This document shows, piece by piece, positions 1-4,929 of a DNA stretch of 21,331 nt; within the stretch, counting starts at the first letter, position 1, and every line of letters begins with the position of its first letter. This DNA is from Candidatus Colwellbacteria bacterium RIFCSPLOWO2_02_FULL_44_20b (lineage in GTDB: Bacteria; Patescibacteriota; Minisyncoccia; UBA6257; Colwellbacteraceae), in the NCBI GenBank assembly GCA_001817765.1, contig MHIZ01000017.1:1-21331 (forward strand), read 5' to 3'. The notes under the pieces are model-generated. The model saw nothing but the letters and a program-made list of their open reading frames with translations. It had not been told where the DNA came from and did no database searches. Made by a program: the position numbers and the translations under genes.

Positions 1-2
1 CG

Positions 3-329
3 AAGCTTATTACCGAGAATATTGATCCGGCGGCAAAGGTAATTTTCGGCGCGTATCATGATCGACGTCTTAAAGCGGGGCAGCTCAAGGTGATTCTTGT
101 CGCGACCGGATTTAACGGACTTGGCGTAACCCGCGGTGTTCAAAATGAAGTCAGTCTTTTCGCGGCTCTTGAACGACCGACAGTAATCGCGAGCGATCGG
201 GCGATTGAAGAAAAACAACTTTTGAGAACGACAGAACCGTCAAAAGTGAAAAAGGAAGAACCAAAGAAAGAAGAAAAGTCGTCGGATATCTGGGACATTC
301 CCACATTTTTACGCAAGAAGCGGAAATAG
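3..329 (+). CDS. ftsZ: Cell division protein FtsZ, C-terminal part (5' end outside window)
   Basis: This is the tail of FtsZ, the tubulin-like GTPase that forms the division ring at the inner membrane. The frame is open from base 3 and contains the end of the tubulin C-terminal domain, with a segment reading ENIDPAAKVIFGA and, a little later, VILVATGF, both typical of FtsZ. A charged Lys/Glu linker of about 35 residues follows. The protein ends in DIWDIPTFLRKKRK, the conserved C-terminal peptide (consensus D-IP-FLR) that binds partners such as FtsA or ZipA in known bacteria. An ATG at 90 lies inside the domain and is not the start. The GTP-binding half is not in the window. A terminator follows 22 bases after the stop, so this gene ends its transcript. 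Confidence 0.93.
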   Translation, partial: KLITENIDPAAKVIFGAYHDRRLKAGQLKVILVATGFNGLGVTRGVQNEVSLFAALERPTVIASDRAIEEKQLLRTTEPSKVKKEEPKKEEKSSDIWDIPTFLRKKRK

Positions 330-351
330 TTATTCATAATGAGATTTTTAC

Positions 352-376
352 AATCGGCTTTCGTAGCCGATTTTTT
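352..376 (+). terminator. Intrinsic terminator after ftsZ
   Basis: An 8-bp perfect stem, AATCGGCT (352-359) with AGCCGATT (365-372), has a 5-nt loop and runs into a T-rich tail. Confidence 0.88.
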
Positions 377-383
377 ATTTTTA

Positions 384-583
384 CTGAGTACTTAGAAGTA
401 TATGTTTTTTGTAAAAAATATTTTTTTAGAATATTCGGCGCACTACTTTGCTTTTTTTAAAATAATTAACTTTAATCATTAGTTTACGTCCGTCAAAATC
501 TCATTTTGACATAATCTCTTGATGTGTTATTGCTGTCCACAGGTGTTGACAATATTTTCAATTTGCTCTTTTCTTTATGAACG
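384..583 (+). other. AT-rich intergenic region with TTGACA boxes
   Basis: No gene is visible between the ftsZ terminator and the secreted-protein gene at 655. Two exact TTGACA hexamers occur at 506-511 and 546-551, but neither has a good TATAAT match 16-18 nt downstream. The transcript for the downstream gene probably begins in this stretch, though the exact promoter is uncertain. Confidence 0.4.
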
Positions 584-621
584 AACGATTCGGGGGAACG
601 TCCTCGGGTCGTTTTCTTTTT
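584..621 (+). promoter_or_regulatory. Terminator-like hairpin in the leader of the secreted repeat gene
   Basis: The arms ACGATTCGGGGG (585-596) and TCCTCGGGTCGT (601-612) form a 12-bp stem with four G-U pairs and an AACG loop. A T-rich run, TTTTCTTTTT, follows. It looks like an intrinsic terminator, yet it sits 34 nt before an ATG. It could be an attenuator, the end of a small RNA started at one of the TTGACA boxes, or a leader structure that protects the mRNA. Confidence 0.5.
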
Positions 622-628
622 AAAGGTC
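622..628 (+). promoter_or_regulatory. AAAGGTC leader motif, copy 1
   Basis: The heptamer AAAGGTC, preceded by T, lies 26 nt upstream of the ATG at 655. It is one of seven copies in the window, all upstream of starts. It is too far from the ATG to be an ordinary Shine-Dalgarno site. Confidence 0.55.
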
Positions 629-654
629 ATCCATTACAAACCACACCATAAATT

Positions 655-1263
655 ATGAAAAAAGCAATTTCACTTTCAGTTTTAGGAGCAGTTGTACTCG
701 GCCTCGTTCTTGGCGCAACTCCGGCAAGCGCGGCGGGATGCACTATTAAGAATAATAAGAGCGATGATGGCGTCATTATCTGCAATGTTTCGCAATCAAG
801 CTCGACGAAAATCAACGTTAATCAAACCTCGAACGTTACTATCAACACGAATATTGTCGCGAATACTGGCGGAAACTCGATTACCGCGGGCGGTGATATC
901 ACGAACGCTTCAATTACGAGCGGTTCAGCGAATATTAACTACAATAGCTACGTTGATGTTAATAGTGTCGTGATTGATTACAAAGCGCCCCCGCAGAACA
1001 ACAATGGACCAACTGTTGATATTTCCGGCAATGAGGGCGATGACAACGTGATTATCGCGGACGTCAAGGAAAAGAACGAAACCGAATTCAATGTTAATTC
1101 AAAGGCGACTGTGGATGTTACCGAAAATTTCAGCGCGAATGCCGGCGGCAACACGATTTCTGCCGCGGAGGATGTTACGAACGCCACAATCAAAAGCGGT
1201 AATGCCAGAGTGCGCGCTTTCCGGACGATGTGGGTGAACTTTACGAATCTCAAGATTCACTAA
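655..1263 (+). CDS. Secreted repeat protein, paralogue A
   Basis: This 202-residue exported protein has no family I recognise. Residues 1-26 form a Sec signal peptide (Lys-Lys, hydrophobic stretch, cleavage after ASA). The mature part begins with a Cys pair (C29 and C43) around a KNNKSDDG segment. A Ser/Thr/Asn-rich repeat then occurs twice. The best-conserved core, NxGGN(S/T)I(S/T)A, is followed by a D(I/V)TNA(S/T)I segment, at about residues 70-92 and 142-164. The alternating polar and hydrophobic pattern suggests beta-strands, perhaps a solenoid or fibre, but that is inference. The gene at 1360 is a paralogue with the same architecture. Leader hairpin 584-621 and motif AAAGGTC precede it. 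Surface layer, adhesin or fibre subunit are all possible roles. Confidence 0.85.
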   Translation: MKKAISLSVLGAVVLGLVLGATPASAAGCTIKNNKSDDGVIICNVSQSSSTKINVNQTSNVTINTNIVANTGGNSITAGGDITNASITSGSANINYNSYVDVNSVVIDYKAPPQNNNGPTVDISGNEGDDNVIIADVKEKNETEFNVNSKATVDVTENFSANAGGNTISAAEDVTNATIKSGNARVRAFRTMWVNFTNLKIH

Positions 1264-1273
1264 TTTTGTTTTT

Positions 1274-1305
1274 AGACCCGTTTGTTCTTTTCAAGGGCAC
1301 GGGTT
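1274..1305 (+). promoter_or_regulatory. Hairpin between the two secreted paralogues
   Basis: ACCCGT (1276-1281) pairs with ACGGGT (1299-1304) across a 17-nt loop. There is no T-run after it, so it is more likely a processing or stability element between the two genes than a strong terminator. Confidence 0.35.
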
Positions 1306-1318
1306 CCCGAGGATGTCT

Positions 1319-1325
1319 AAAGGTC
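1319..1325 (+). promoter_or_regulatory. AAAGGTC leader motif, copy 2
   Basis: TAAAGGTC occupies 1318-1325, 34 nt before the ATG at 1360. As in the paralogue's leader, it lies downstream of a hairpin. No AT-rich -10 box is visible just upstream, so here the motif is probably inside a longer transcript. Confidence 0.5.
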
Positions 1326-1359
1326 GAATCAATTATTAATCAACTCTTTAGAAGAAACA

Positions 1360-1962
1360 ATGAAAAAATTAATTGCGATTGGTTTGGCGGCGATGGCGGC
1401 AGTTGTGCTCGCTTCGTCAGCCCAAGCGGCGTCATGCTCTATGAAAAAGAATTCAAGCGATGACGGCAGTTTCAAGTGTAAGGTGAACTCAGAGCGAAAG
1501 CTTGAGATCAAGACAAACGCGGGTGCGACCGTAACAACGACCACAACCGCTTCCTCAAATGTTGGTAGCAACAGCATCAGCGCCGGTGAAGATGTCAACG
1601 GCGCTACGATCGGGGGTGGTAATACAGCTCTTACCGACATCGAGACCAATGACGATGTGAACAGTTTGGAATTGACCTACGAAGGTCTTCCGGATCCCAG
1701 CACTCCTTCTGTTGATATCTCTAGCAATGATGGCGATGATCCAGAGTATAAAGCCGATGTTAAGGAGAAATCAAAAGAGAAGGTTGACGATAAGTCAAAC
1801 GCGACTGTCAACGCGACAGAAACTTTGTCATCAAACGGAGGTGCTAACAGCATCTCTGCTACTGACGATGTTAATGGCGCGACAATCGGCGGAGGAACAA
1901 CAGCGACAACGAAGTCAAAGACGACTCGTTTCGTTAACTTTCGCACTATTACCCGCAACTAG
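1360..1962 (+). CDS. Secreted repeat protein, paralogue B
   Basis: This 200-residue exported protein is a tandem paralogue of the gene at 655. A signal peptide (residues 1-23, cleavage after AQA) leads to a Cys pair at C26 and C40, with the same 14-residue spacing and a KKNSSDDG segment between them. Two copies of the core NSISAxxDVNGATIGGG lie at about residues 67-90 and 149-172. The second half opens with a SVDISSNDGDD segment, matching TVDISGNEGDD in paralogue A, so the internal duplication predates the gene duplication. The C-terminus ends in an aromatic FVNF segment, also like its paralogue (WVNF). The protein is low in complexity and rich in Thr, Ser and Asn. Function is unknown; export is the only firm inference. 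A strong terminator shared with the convergent gene follows. Confidence 0.85.
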   Translation: MKKLIAIGLAAMAAVVLASSAQAASCSMKKNSSDDGSFKCKVNSERKLEIKTNAGATVTTTTTASSNVGSNSISAGEDVNGATIGGGNTALTDIETNDDVNSLELTYEGLPDPSTPSVDISSNDGDDPEYKADVKEKSKEKVDDKSNATVNATETLSSNGGANSISATDDVNGATIGGGTTATTKSKTTRFVNFRTITRN

Positions 1963-1982
1963 TTTTTGTTGCTGGTAGAAAC

Positions 1983-2013
1983 AAAAACCCCCACCGACTG
2001 GGGGTTTTTGGTT
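1983..2013 (+). terminator. Strong terminator between convergent genes
   Basis: AAAAACCCCCA (1983-1993) pairs perfectly with TGGGGGTTTTT (1999-2009) around a 5-nt loop. With T-runs on one strand and A-runs on the other, it can serve both the secreted-protein genes and the minus-strand gene ending at 2038. Confidence 0.9.
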
Positions 2014-2037
2014 TCTCTGTACTTTTCTCTCGGCCTA

Positions 2038-2253
2038 CTATTGAGGCATTTTGGCGCCTTGTGATACATCCACTCCGCAGGTGGCGCACATTTTTTTCAT
2101 ACACATACACTTCGCGCCAAAGAGGCCGTGGATAATGAGCACAACGCCAAGCACGAGCTCAACCCACTTTAATGTCGTTAAATTTAGGTCTGCCCAGGGT
2201 GCAACCGCCACGAGAACACCCGCAATGACCATACACCAACTCGCTATTTTCAT
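2038..2253 (-). CDS. Small membrane protein with Cys-rich tail
   Basis: This 71-residue protein has two predicted membrane helices (about residues 5-21 and 31-46) and a short cytoplasmic or external tail holding four cysteines, in the arrangement CMCMKKMCATC. The layout resembles the 75-residue DUF378-like protein at 4497, which also has two helices and a CxxC tail, so the two may be distant relatives. The Cys cluster could bind metal; this is inference. A TATAAT box lies at 2314-2319 on the minus strand and the AAAGGTC motif is at 2281-2287, 27 nt before the start. A weak purine-rich stretch (AAGGAT) is closer to the ATG. The gene converges on the repeat-protein genes and shares their terminator. 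Confidence 0.75.
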   Translation of the reverse strand: MKIASWCMVIAGVLVAVAPWADLNLTTLKWVELVLGVVLIIHGLFGAKCMCMKKMCATCGVDVSQGAKMPQ

Positions 2254-2280
2254 TTTGCTTGTTTTTATCCTTATTTCCTC

Positions 2281-2287
2281 GACCTTT
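2281..2287 (-). promoter_or_regulatory. AAAGGTC leader motif, copy 3
   Basis: Read on the minus strand, AAAGGTC lies 27 nt upstream of the ATG at 2253 and 26 nt downstream of the -10 box, so it falls inside the transcribed leader. Confidence 0.55.
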
Positions 2288-2313
2288 CTTAGGTTTCATA
2301 AACTACTACTTCT

Positions 2314-2319
2314 ATTATA
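2314..2319 (-). promoter_or_regulatory. -10 box for the Cys-tailed membrane protein
   Basis: A perfect TATAAT on the minus strand would start transcription near 2307, giving a leader of about 54 nt. No convincing -35 box is visible at 17 nt. Confidence 0.5.
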
Positions 2320-2489
2320 TCGCGAGAACACGGGGCGCTGTATCCACAACGGTTTTCAGTGGCACCTGGCTTACGCCCGGTGAAGGGGATTTTTAAGAAT
2401 TTTGCGGCGCAGACTTGCCTGTACCACCTCCCTTTGCTATTGTCTTTATGTCTTGGGATTCCCAGGATTTCTTTGCAACAATTTCATAT
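2320..2489. other. Intergenic stretch upstream of tRNA-Asn
   Basis: No gene is supported here. A hairpin with arms CACCTGGC and GCCCGGTG at about 2362-2381, and a near-palindrome TTGGGATTCCCA at about 2454-2465, are the only structures. The tRNA promoter should lie in the final 60 bases, but I could not assign it with confidence. Confidence 0.35.
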
Positions 2490-2523
2490 TCCGGCATAGC
2501 TCAGCGGTAGAGCGACTCCCTGT

Positions 2524-3063
2524 GGACGTTCTTGTTCTGCGGTATACTTTTAACGTATGGCAGACAAGAGAACCTACGCCGACCGGCGAGAAGAATTGAT
2601 CCGAGCCGTCGCGAAGCGGCGGCGAAAGATTAAGACGTTAGCGATAGAGTATAAAGGAGGCGCGTGTCAGGTTTGCGGCTATCACAAGTATCAAGGTGCT
2701 CTTGATTTACATCACGCGAATGGCAAGAAAGAATTTGGCATCGGTGATAAGGGCTACACACGATCTTGGGAAAAGGTAAAAGCCGAGCTTGATAAGTGCG
2801 TTCTTGTACGTGCTAACTGTCATAGAGAAATTGAAGGCGGCGTCACGCAGCTTTCCGCCGAAAGGCGGATTGAAAAACGGGGTGAATTCGGGGAAACCCT
2901 TTGATTAAATTCAGGGCAATCCCGAGCCAAGCCCGCCGAAGAGGCGGGACAGGTGTAGAGACTATCTCGAAAGAGAGTACCCCGACGCAAGGTCGGGGGA
3001 AGCGCCTCGCTCCCTTCGGGGAGGTGATATAGTCCGTCCCTAGTGGAAACATTAGGATAAACG
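2524..3063 (+). ncRNA. Group I intron (probably IC3-like) in tRNA-Asn
   Basis: The 540-nt insert shows a group I catalytic core downstream of its reading frame. A P4/P5-type segment, AATCCCGAGCC, lies at about 2918-2928. A P6-type hairpin CCCGCC/GGCGGG spans 2932-2948. The P7 pairing is GACTAT (2960-2965) with ATAGTC (3029-3034), and a hairpin CCCCGAC/GTCGGGG (2980-2998) lies between. The AGGTGTAGAGACTA segment closely resembles the conserved core of cyanobacterial tRNA-Leu introns, which suggests subgroup IC3. The last base is G. I could not confidently draw P1; a short pairing of the exon end CTGT with GCAG at 2560-2563 is possible. The HNH gene reaches to within a few bases of P4, so part of P3 probably overlaps coding sequence. 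Confidence 0.9.
2557..2904 (+). CDS. Intron-encoded HNH homing endonuclease
   Basis: This 115-residue protein lies wholly within the tRNA-Asn intron. Residues 1-30 are basic and probably bind nucleic acid. The HNH region has CQVC at 37-40, the DLHH catalytic start at 50-53 and ANCHREIE at 86-93. Homing enzymes of this kind cut intron-less alleles and spread the intron. One feature is odd: the usual second zinc pair, CxxC before the final His, reads RANC, so R85 replaces a Cys. C81 is close by and might compensate. A TATACT box at 2543-2548 lies 8 nt before the ATG, which would allow a leaderless transcript from within the intron. A hairpin, TCCGCC/GGCGGA, lies in the coding sequence at 2854-2869. 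Confidence 0.88.
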   Translation: MADKRTYADRREELIRAVAKRRRKIKTLAIEYKGGACQVCGYHKYQGALDLHHANGKKEFGIGDKGYTRSWEKVKAELDKCVLVRANCHREIEGGVTQLSAERRIEKRGEFGETL

Positions 3064-3104
3064 TAAGGAGTGGGTCCCTGGTTCGAATCCAGGTGCCGGA
3101 GCCA

Positions 3105-3226
3105 ACGATTCTAGGTCTTAACGAGATCATTCTTTTATGAATAAAATAAATCTTAAGCCAACTGGGAAAGAATCGGAGCCTAGGGTGCCAACGGATCTTC
3201 GCGGGCTCTTGGCGTTTCAGAGGATT
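3105..3226. other. Short intergenic stretch after tRNA-Asn
   Basis: No gene is visible. CGATTCT just after the tRNA (3105-3111) can pair with AGAATCG at about 3169-3175. No T-rich terminator follows, so how the tRNA transcript ends is unclear. Confidence 0.3.
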
Positions 3227-3235
3227 TGATAAAAT
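3227..3235 (+). promoter_or_regulatory. Extended -10 promoter of the YdeI-like gene
   Basis: TGATAAAAT is an extended -10 element that ends 6 nt before the ATG at 3242, so the predicted transcript starts at or beside the start codon (leaderless). Confidence 0.55.
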
Positions 3236-3241
3236 AATTTT

Positions 3242-3529
3242 ATGGCCAAAAAACCTGCCCGCAATGCTTCGCGTAGCGATGCAGGCGGGGAAGTCGCCAC
3301 CGGTGTAGTACATAACATGCCGGAGGATTTACGGAAGGCCCTTATTGCAACGCCTGCGGCGCGAGCAGTATGGGAAGATATTACGCCGCTCGCGCGCAAT
3401 GAGTGGATATGCTGGGTTATCTCTGGCAAAAAAGCGGAGACGTGACGTATTCATATCAAGAAGGCTCTTTCAAAGCTTAGGAGTGGAATGCGCAGGCCTT
3501 GTTGCTGGGCCGGTTGCATCCATCGTTAG
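3242..3529 (+). pseudogene. YdeI/OmpD-associated family protein, interrupted by in-frame TGA
   Basis: The frame from ATG 3242 encodes 67 residues, then TGA at 3443-3445. The same frame continues unbroken to TAG at 3527-3529. Residues 26-67 match the C-terminal YdeI/OmpD-associated domain: a DLRKAL segment, PAARAVWEDITP, and ISGKKAET. In this family the next residue is normally Arg, then a basic helix and an (R/K)RPCCW ending. The sequence after the TGA reads RIHIKKALSKLRSGM and RRPCCW, which is that missing tail. A CGA-to-TGA change would explain it. Other genes here use TGA as a stop, so recoding of the whole genome is unlikely. Residues 5-16 are encoded by a GC-rich palindrome (3258-3289) that looks like an inserted repeat. 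Sequencing error remains possible. Confidence 0.75.
3258..3289 (+). repeat. GC-rich palindrome at the 5' end of the YdeI-like gene
   Basis: Outer arms CCCGC and GCGGG, with inner TCGC/GCGA pairs around GTA, form an imperfect hairpin. It lies in frame and encodes residues 7 to 16, which are not part of the YdeI domain. It resembles short palindromic elements common in Parcubacteria-like genomes. Confidence 0.5.
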
Positions 3530-3591
3530 AAGCGCCGTCCCTGGTGTTTTTCATTCGCAGAAGTCAGGAATATGAAAGTAAGCGTTCGTAT

Positions 3592-3600
3592 TGGTAAAAT
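3592..3600 (+). promoter_or_regulatory. Extended -10 promoter of uppP
   Basis: TGGTAAAAT forms an extended -10 box, placing the start of transcription near 3607 and giving a leader of about 36 nt. A small hairpin, GTCG/CGAC, lies in that leader. Confidence 0.5.
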
Positions 3601-3642
3601 AAATTCTAACGTCGTTCACGACTCGGAGTTGCTTAATTTATT

Positions 3643-4416
3643 ATGAACATTTTACAGTCTCTCGTACTTGGTGTTGTTGAGGGATTTACGGAGTTTCTTC
3701 CGATTTCTTCGACCGCGCATCTTATTATTACGTCACGTTTTCTTGGGGTCATACAATCTGATTATACGAAGACGTTCGAGATCGCGATTCAAAGCGGCGC
3801 TATTCTTGCTGTTTTAGTTTTATACTTTCGGAGGTTTCTTGATGTTGAGGTTCTGAAACGAATTATTGTTGCTTTTATTCCAACGGGCGTTCTTGGGCTT
3901 CTTTTTTATAGTTTCATTAAGGACAACCTCTTCGGCAGTATGAGTGTTGTTCTTTGGGCGCTTGGACTTGGAGGATTTATTCTCATTCTTTTTGAATATC
4001 TTTTCAAGAATGATAGGGAAGGGGGTGATGATTTGAAAACTTTGAATTTTAAGACGCTTCTTGGCATTGGGTTGTTTCAGTCGCTCGCGATCGTACCCGG
4101 GGTTTCTCGATCGGCGGCGACGATTGTCGGCGGGATGCTTTTAGGGCTTAAACGCGCAACGATTGTTGAGTTTTCTTTTCTTCTCGCGGTTCCGACAATG
4201 GTTGTCGCTACGGGATTTGATCTTTTCAAAAACTTTCATGAATTTTCTTCTTCTCAAGCACTCCTGCTTTTCCTTGGTTTTATCACGTCTTTTATAACCG
4301 CTCTTCTTGGCATCCGATTTCTTCTTGCTTACGTTAGACGGCATACGTTTACGAGCTTTGGCATCTACAGGATTCTCCTTGTTATCCTTCTTATATTCCT
4401 TGGATTTACGCGGTAG
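3643..4416 (+). CDS. uppP: Undecaprenyl-diphosphatase UppP (BacA family)
   Basis: This polytopic membrane enzyme of 257 residues, close to the usual family length, converts undecaprenyl diphosphate to the monophosphate and so recycles the lipid carrier for peptidoglycan and other envelope glycans. It also confers bacitracin resistance. Two family motifs are intact: EGFTEFLPISSTAHL at residues 13-27, with the catalytic Glu and Ser, and PGVSRSAATI at 152-161, with the catalytic Arg. QSGAILAV (50-57) is also typical. About seven or eight hydrophobic helices follow the usual arrangement. The gene appears to be a single-gene unit, with an extended -10 box upstream and the next gene's own promoter at 4451. 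No Shine-Dalgarno sequence is evident. Confidence 0.96.
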   Translation: MNILQSLVLGVVEGFTEFLPISSTAHLIITSRFLGVIQSDYTKTFEIAIQSGAILAVLVLYFRRFLDVEVLKRIIVAFIPTGVLGLLFYSFIKDNLFGSMSVVLWALGLGGFILILFEYLFKNDREGGDDLKTLNFKTLLGIGLFQSLAIVPGVSRSAATIVGGMLLGLKRATIVEFSFLLAVPTMVVATGFDLFKNFHEFSSSQALLLFLGFITSFITALLGIRFLLAYVRRHTFTSFGIYRILLVILLIFLGFTR

Positions 4417-4450
4417 TTTTAACTGGAATCTGAGTTTTTAGGGCTTTTTA

Positions 4451-4459
4451 TGGTATACT
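4451..4459 (+). promoter_or_regulatory. Extended -10 promoter of the DUF378-like gene
   Basis: TGGTATACT is an extended -10 box. Transcription would begin near 4466, so the mRNA would start almost exactly at the AAAGGTC motif. Confidence 0.6.
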
Positions 4460-4466
4460 TACTGTT

Positions 4467-4473
4467 AAAGGTC
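4467..4473 (+). promoter_or_regulatory. AAAGGTC leader motif, copy 4
   Basis: TAAAGGTC (4466-4473) lies 23 nt before the ATG at 4497 and at the predicted 5' end of the mRNA. Confidence 0.55.
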
Positions 4474-4496
4474 GGGTAGAGTAATTTTTAATTTTT

Positions 4497-4724
4497 ATGA
4501 AAGTATTACATTCGGTTGCGTTTATCCTTCTTGTTGTTGGTGGACTGAATTGGCTTCTTGAGGTTTTTGGAGTCGGAATCGGTTCGTTTTTACCCTCAGT
4601 AGTCGCGGATATTGTTTACGTTCTTGTCGGTCTTTCGGCGATCTACGAGGTTGTTACTCATAAGGGCCGCTGTAAGAACTGCGAGTCGATGGGTTCGCCA
4701 GCAGCTCCTATGCAACAACAGTAA
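4497..4724 (+). CDS. DUF378 family small membrane protein
   Basis: This 75-residue protein has two hydrophobic segments (about 5-22 and 33-53) with a GGLNWLLEVFGV segment between and within them. That is the hallmark of the DUF378 (YuzA-like) family, whose biochemical role is unknown. After the second helix comes a short tail with C59 and C62 (CKNC) and a Pro/Gln-rich end. The Cys pair is reminiscent of the Cys-rich tail in the small membrane protein at 2038-2253. The gene has its own promoter and its own terminator and is therefore monocistronic. The start is fixed by the promoter spacing and the motif rather than by a ribosome binding site, which is absent. Confidence 0.85.
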   Translation: MKVLHSVAFILLVVGGLNWLLEVFGVGIGSFLPSVVADIVYVLVGLSAIYEVVTHKGRCKNCESMGSPAAPMQQQ

Positions 4725-4742
4725 GTTTTTATCTTGTTTTAT

Positions 4743-4772
4743 AAACACCCGCCTCGGGCGGGTGTTTTGGTT
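4743..4772 (+). terminator. Intrinsic terminator after the DUF378-like gene
   Basis: AACACCCGCC (4744-4753) pairs with GGCGGGTGTT (4757-4766) over a 3-nt loop. A T-rich tail follows. Confidence 0.9.
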
Positions 4773-4836
4773 TTCGCGTCTGATTTCGCGGTTTTTAACA
4801 GCGTGGAACTTTGTTTCATCGTTTGTAGAGCTTAGT

Positions 4837-4865
4837 TTGACAACTTAATATTTAATCAGTATTTT
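4837..4865 (+). promoter_or_regulatory. Sigma-70 type promoter of the FIMAH-like secreted protein
   Basis: A perfect -35 box TTGACA (4837-4842) is separated by exactly 17 nt from TATTTT (4860-4865). The leader would be about 58 nt long and contains AAAGGTC. Confidence 0.7.
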
Positions 4866-4881
4866 ATGAGGGGAGGGGGAT

Positions 4882-4888
4882 AAAGGTC
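4882..4888 (+). promoter_or_regulatory. AAAGGTC leader motif, copy 5
   Basis: TAAAGGTC (4881-4888) lies 16 nt downstream of the -10 box and 41 nt before the ATG at 4930. This is the longest spacing among the seven copies. Confidence 0.55.
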
Positions 4889-4929
4889 CAATTTTATAAA
4901 CCTTAACTTTATTAACTAACCTTATTCCT

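Larger units (their letters stand above)
2490..3104 (+). tRNA. tRNA-Asn(GUU) split by a group I intron
   Basis: The 5' exon is 2490-2523 and the 3' exon 3064-3104. Joined, they give a full cloverleaf. The acceptor arms TCCGGCA and TGCCGGA pair perfectly and the D stem is GCTC/GAGC. The anticodon stem is ACTCC/GGAGT with loop CTGTTAA, the variable loop is GGGTC, and the T stem is CCTGG/CCAGG around TTCGAAT. The discriminator is G73 and CCA is encoded. Anticodon GTT and G73 identify asparagine. The intron sits between anticodon positions 35 and 36. Its boundaries are set by the only loop that closes to seven nucleotides, with a U at the end of the 5' exon and a G at the end of the intron, as group I introns require. 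Confidence 0.93.

Noticed and set aside
2843..3313. A long minus-strand frame of 156 codons across the intron core and tRNA
   Set aside because: It overlaps the tRNA 3' exon, the group I core and the YdeI-like start, and has no recognisable domain. It is a by-product of GC-rich structured RNA.
3443..3445. TGA recoded as an amino acid, as in Gracilibacteria and Absconditabacteria
   Set aside because: copB, the HNH gene and the dehydrogenase gene all end properly at TGA, so a genome-wide change of code is not supported. The expected residue is Arg, not Gly.
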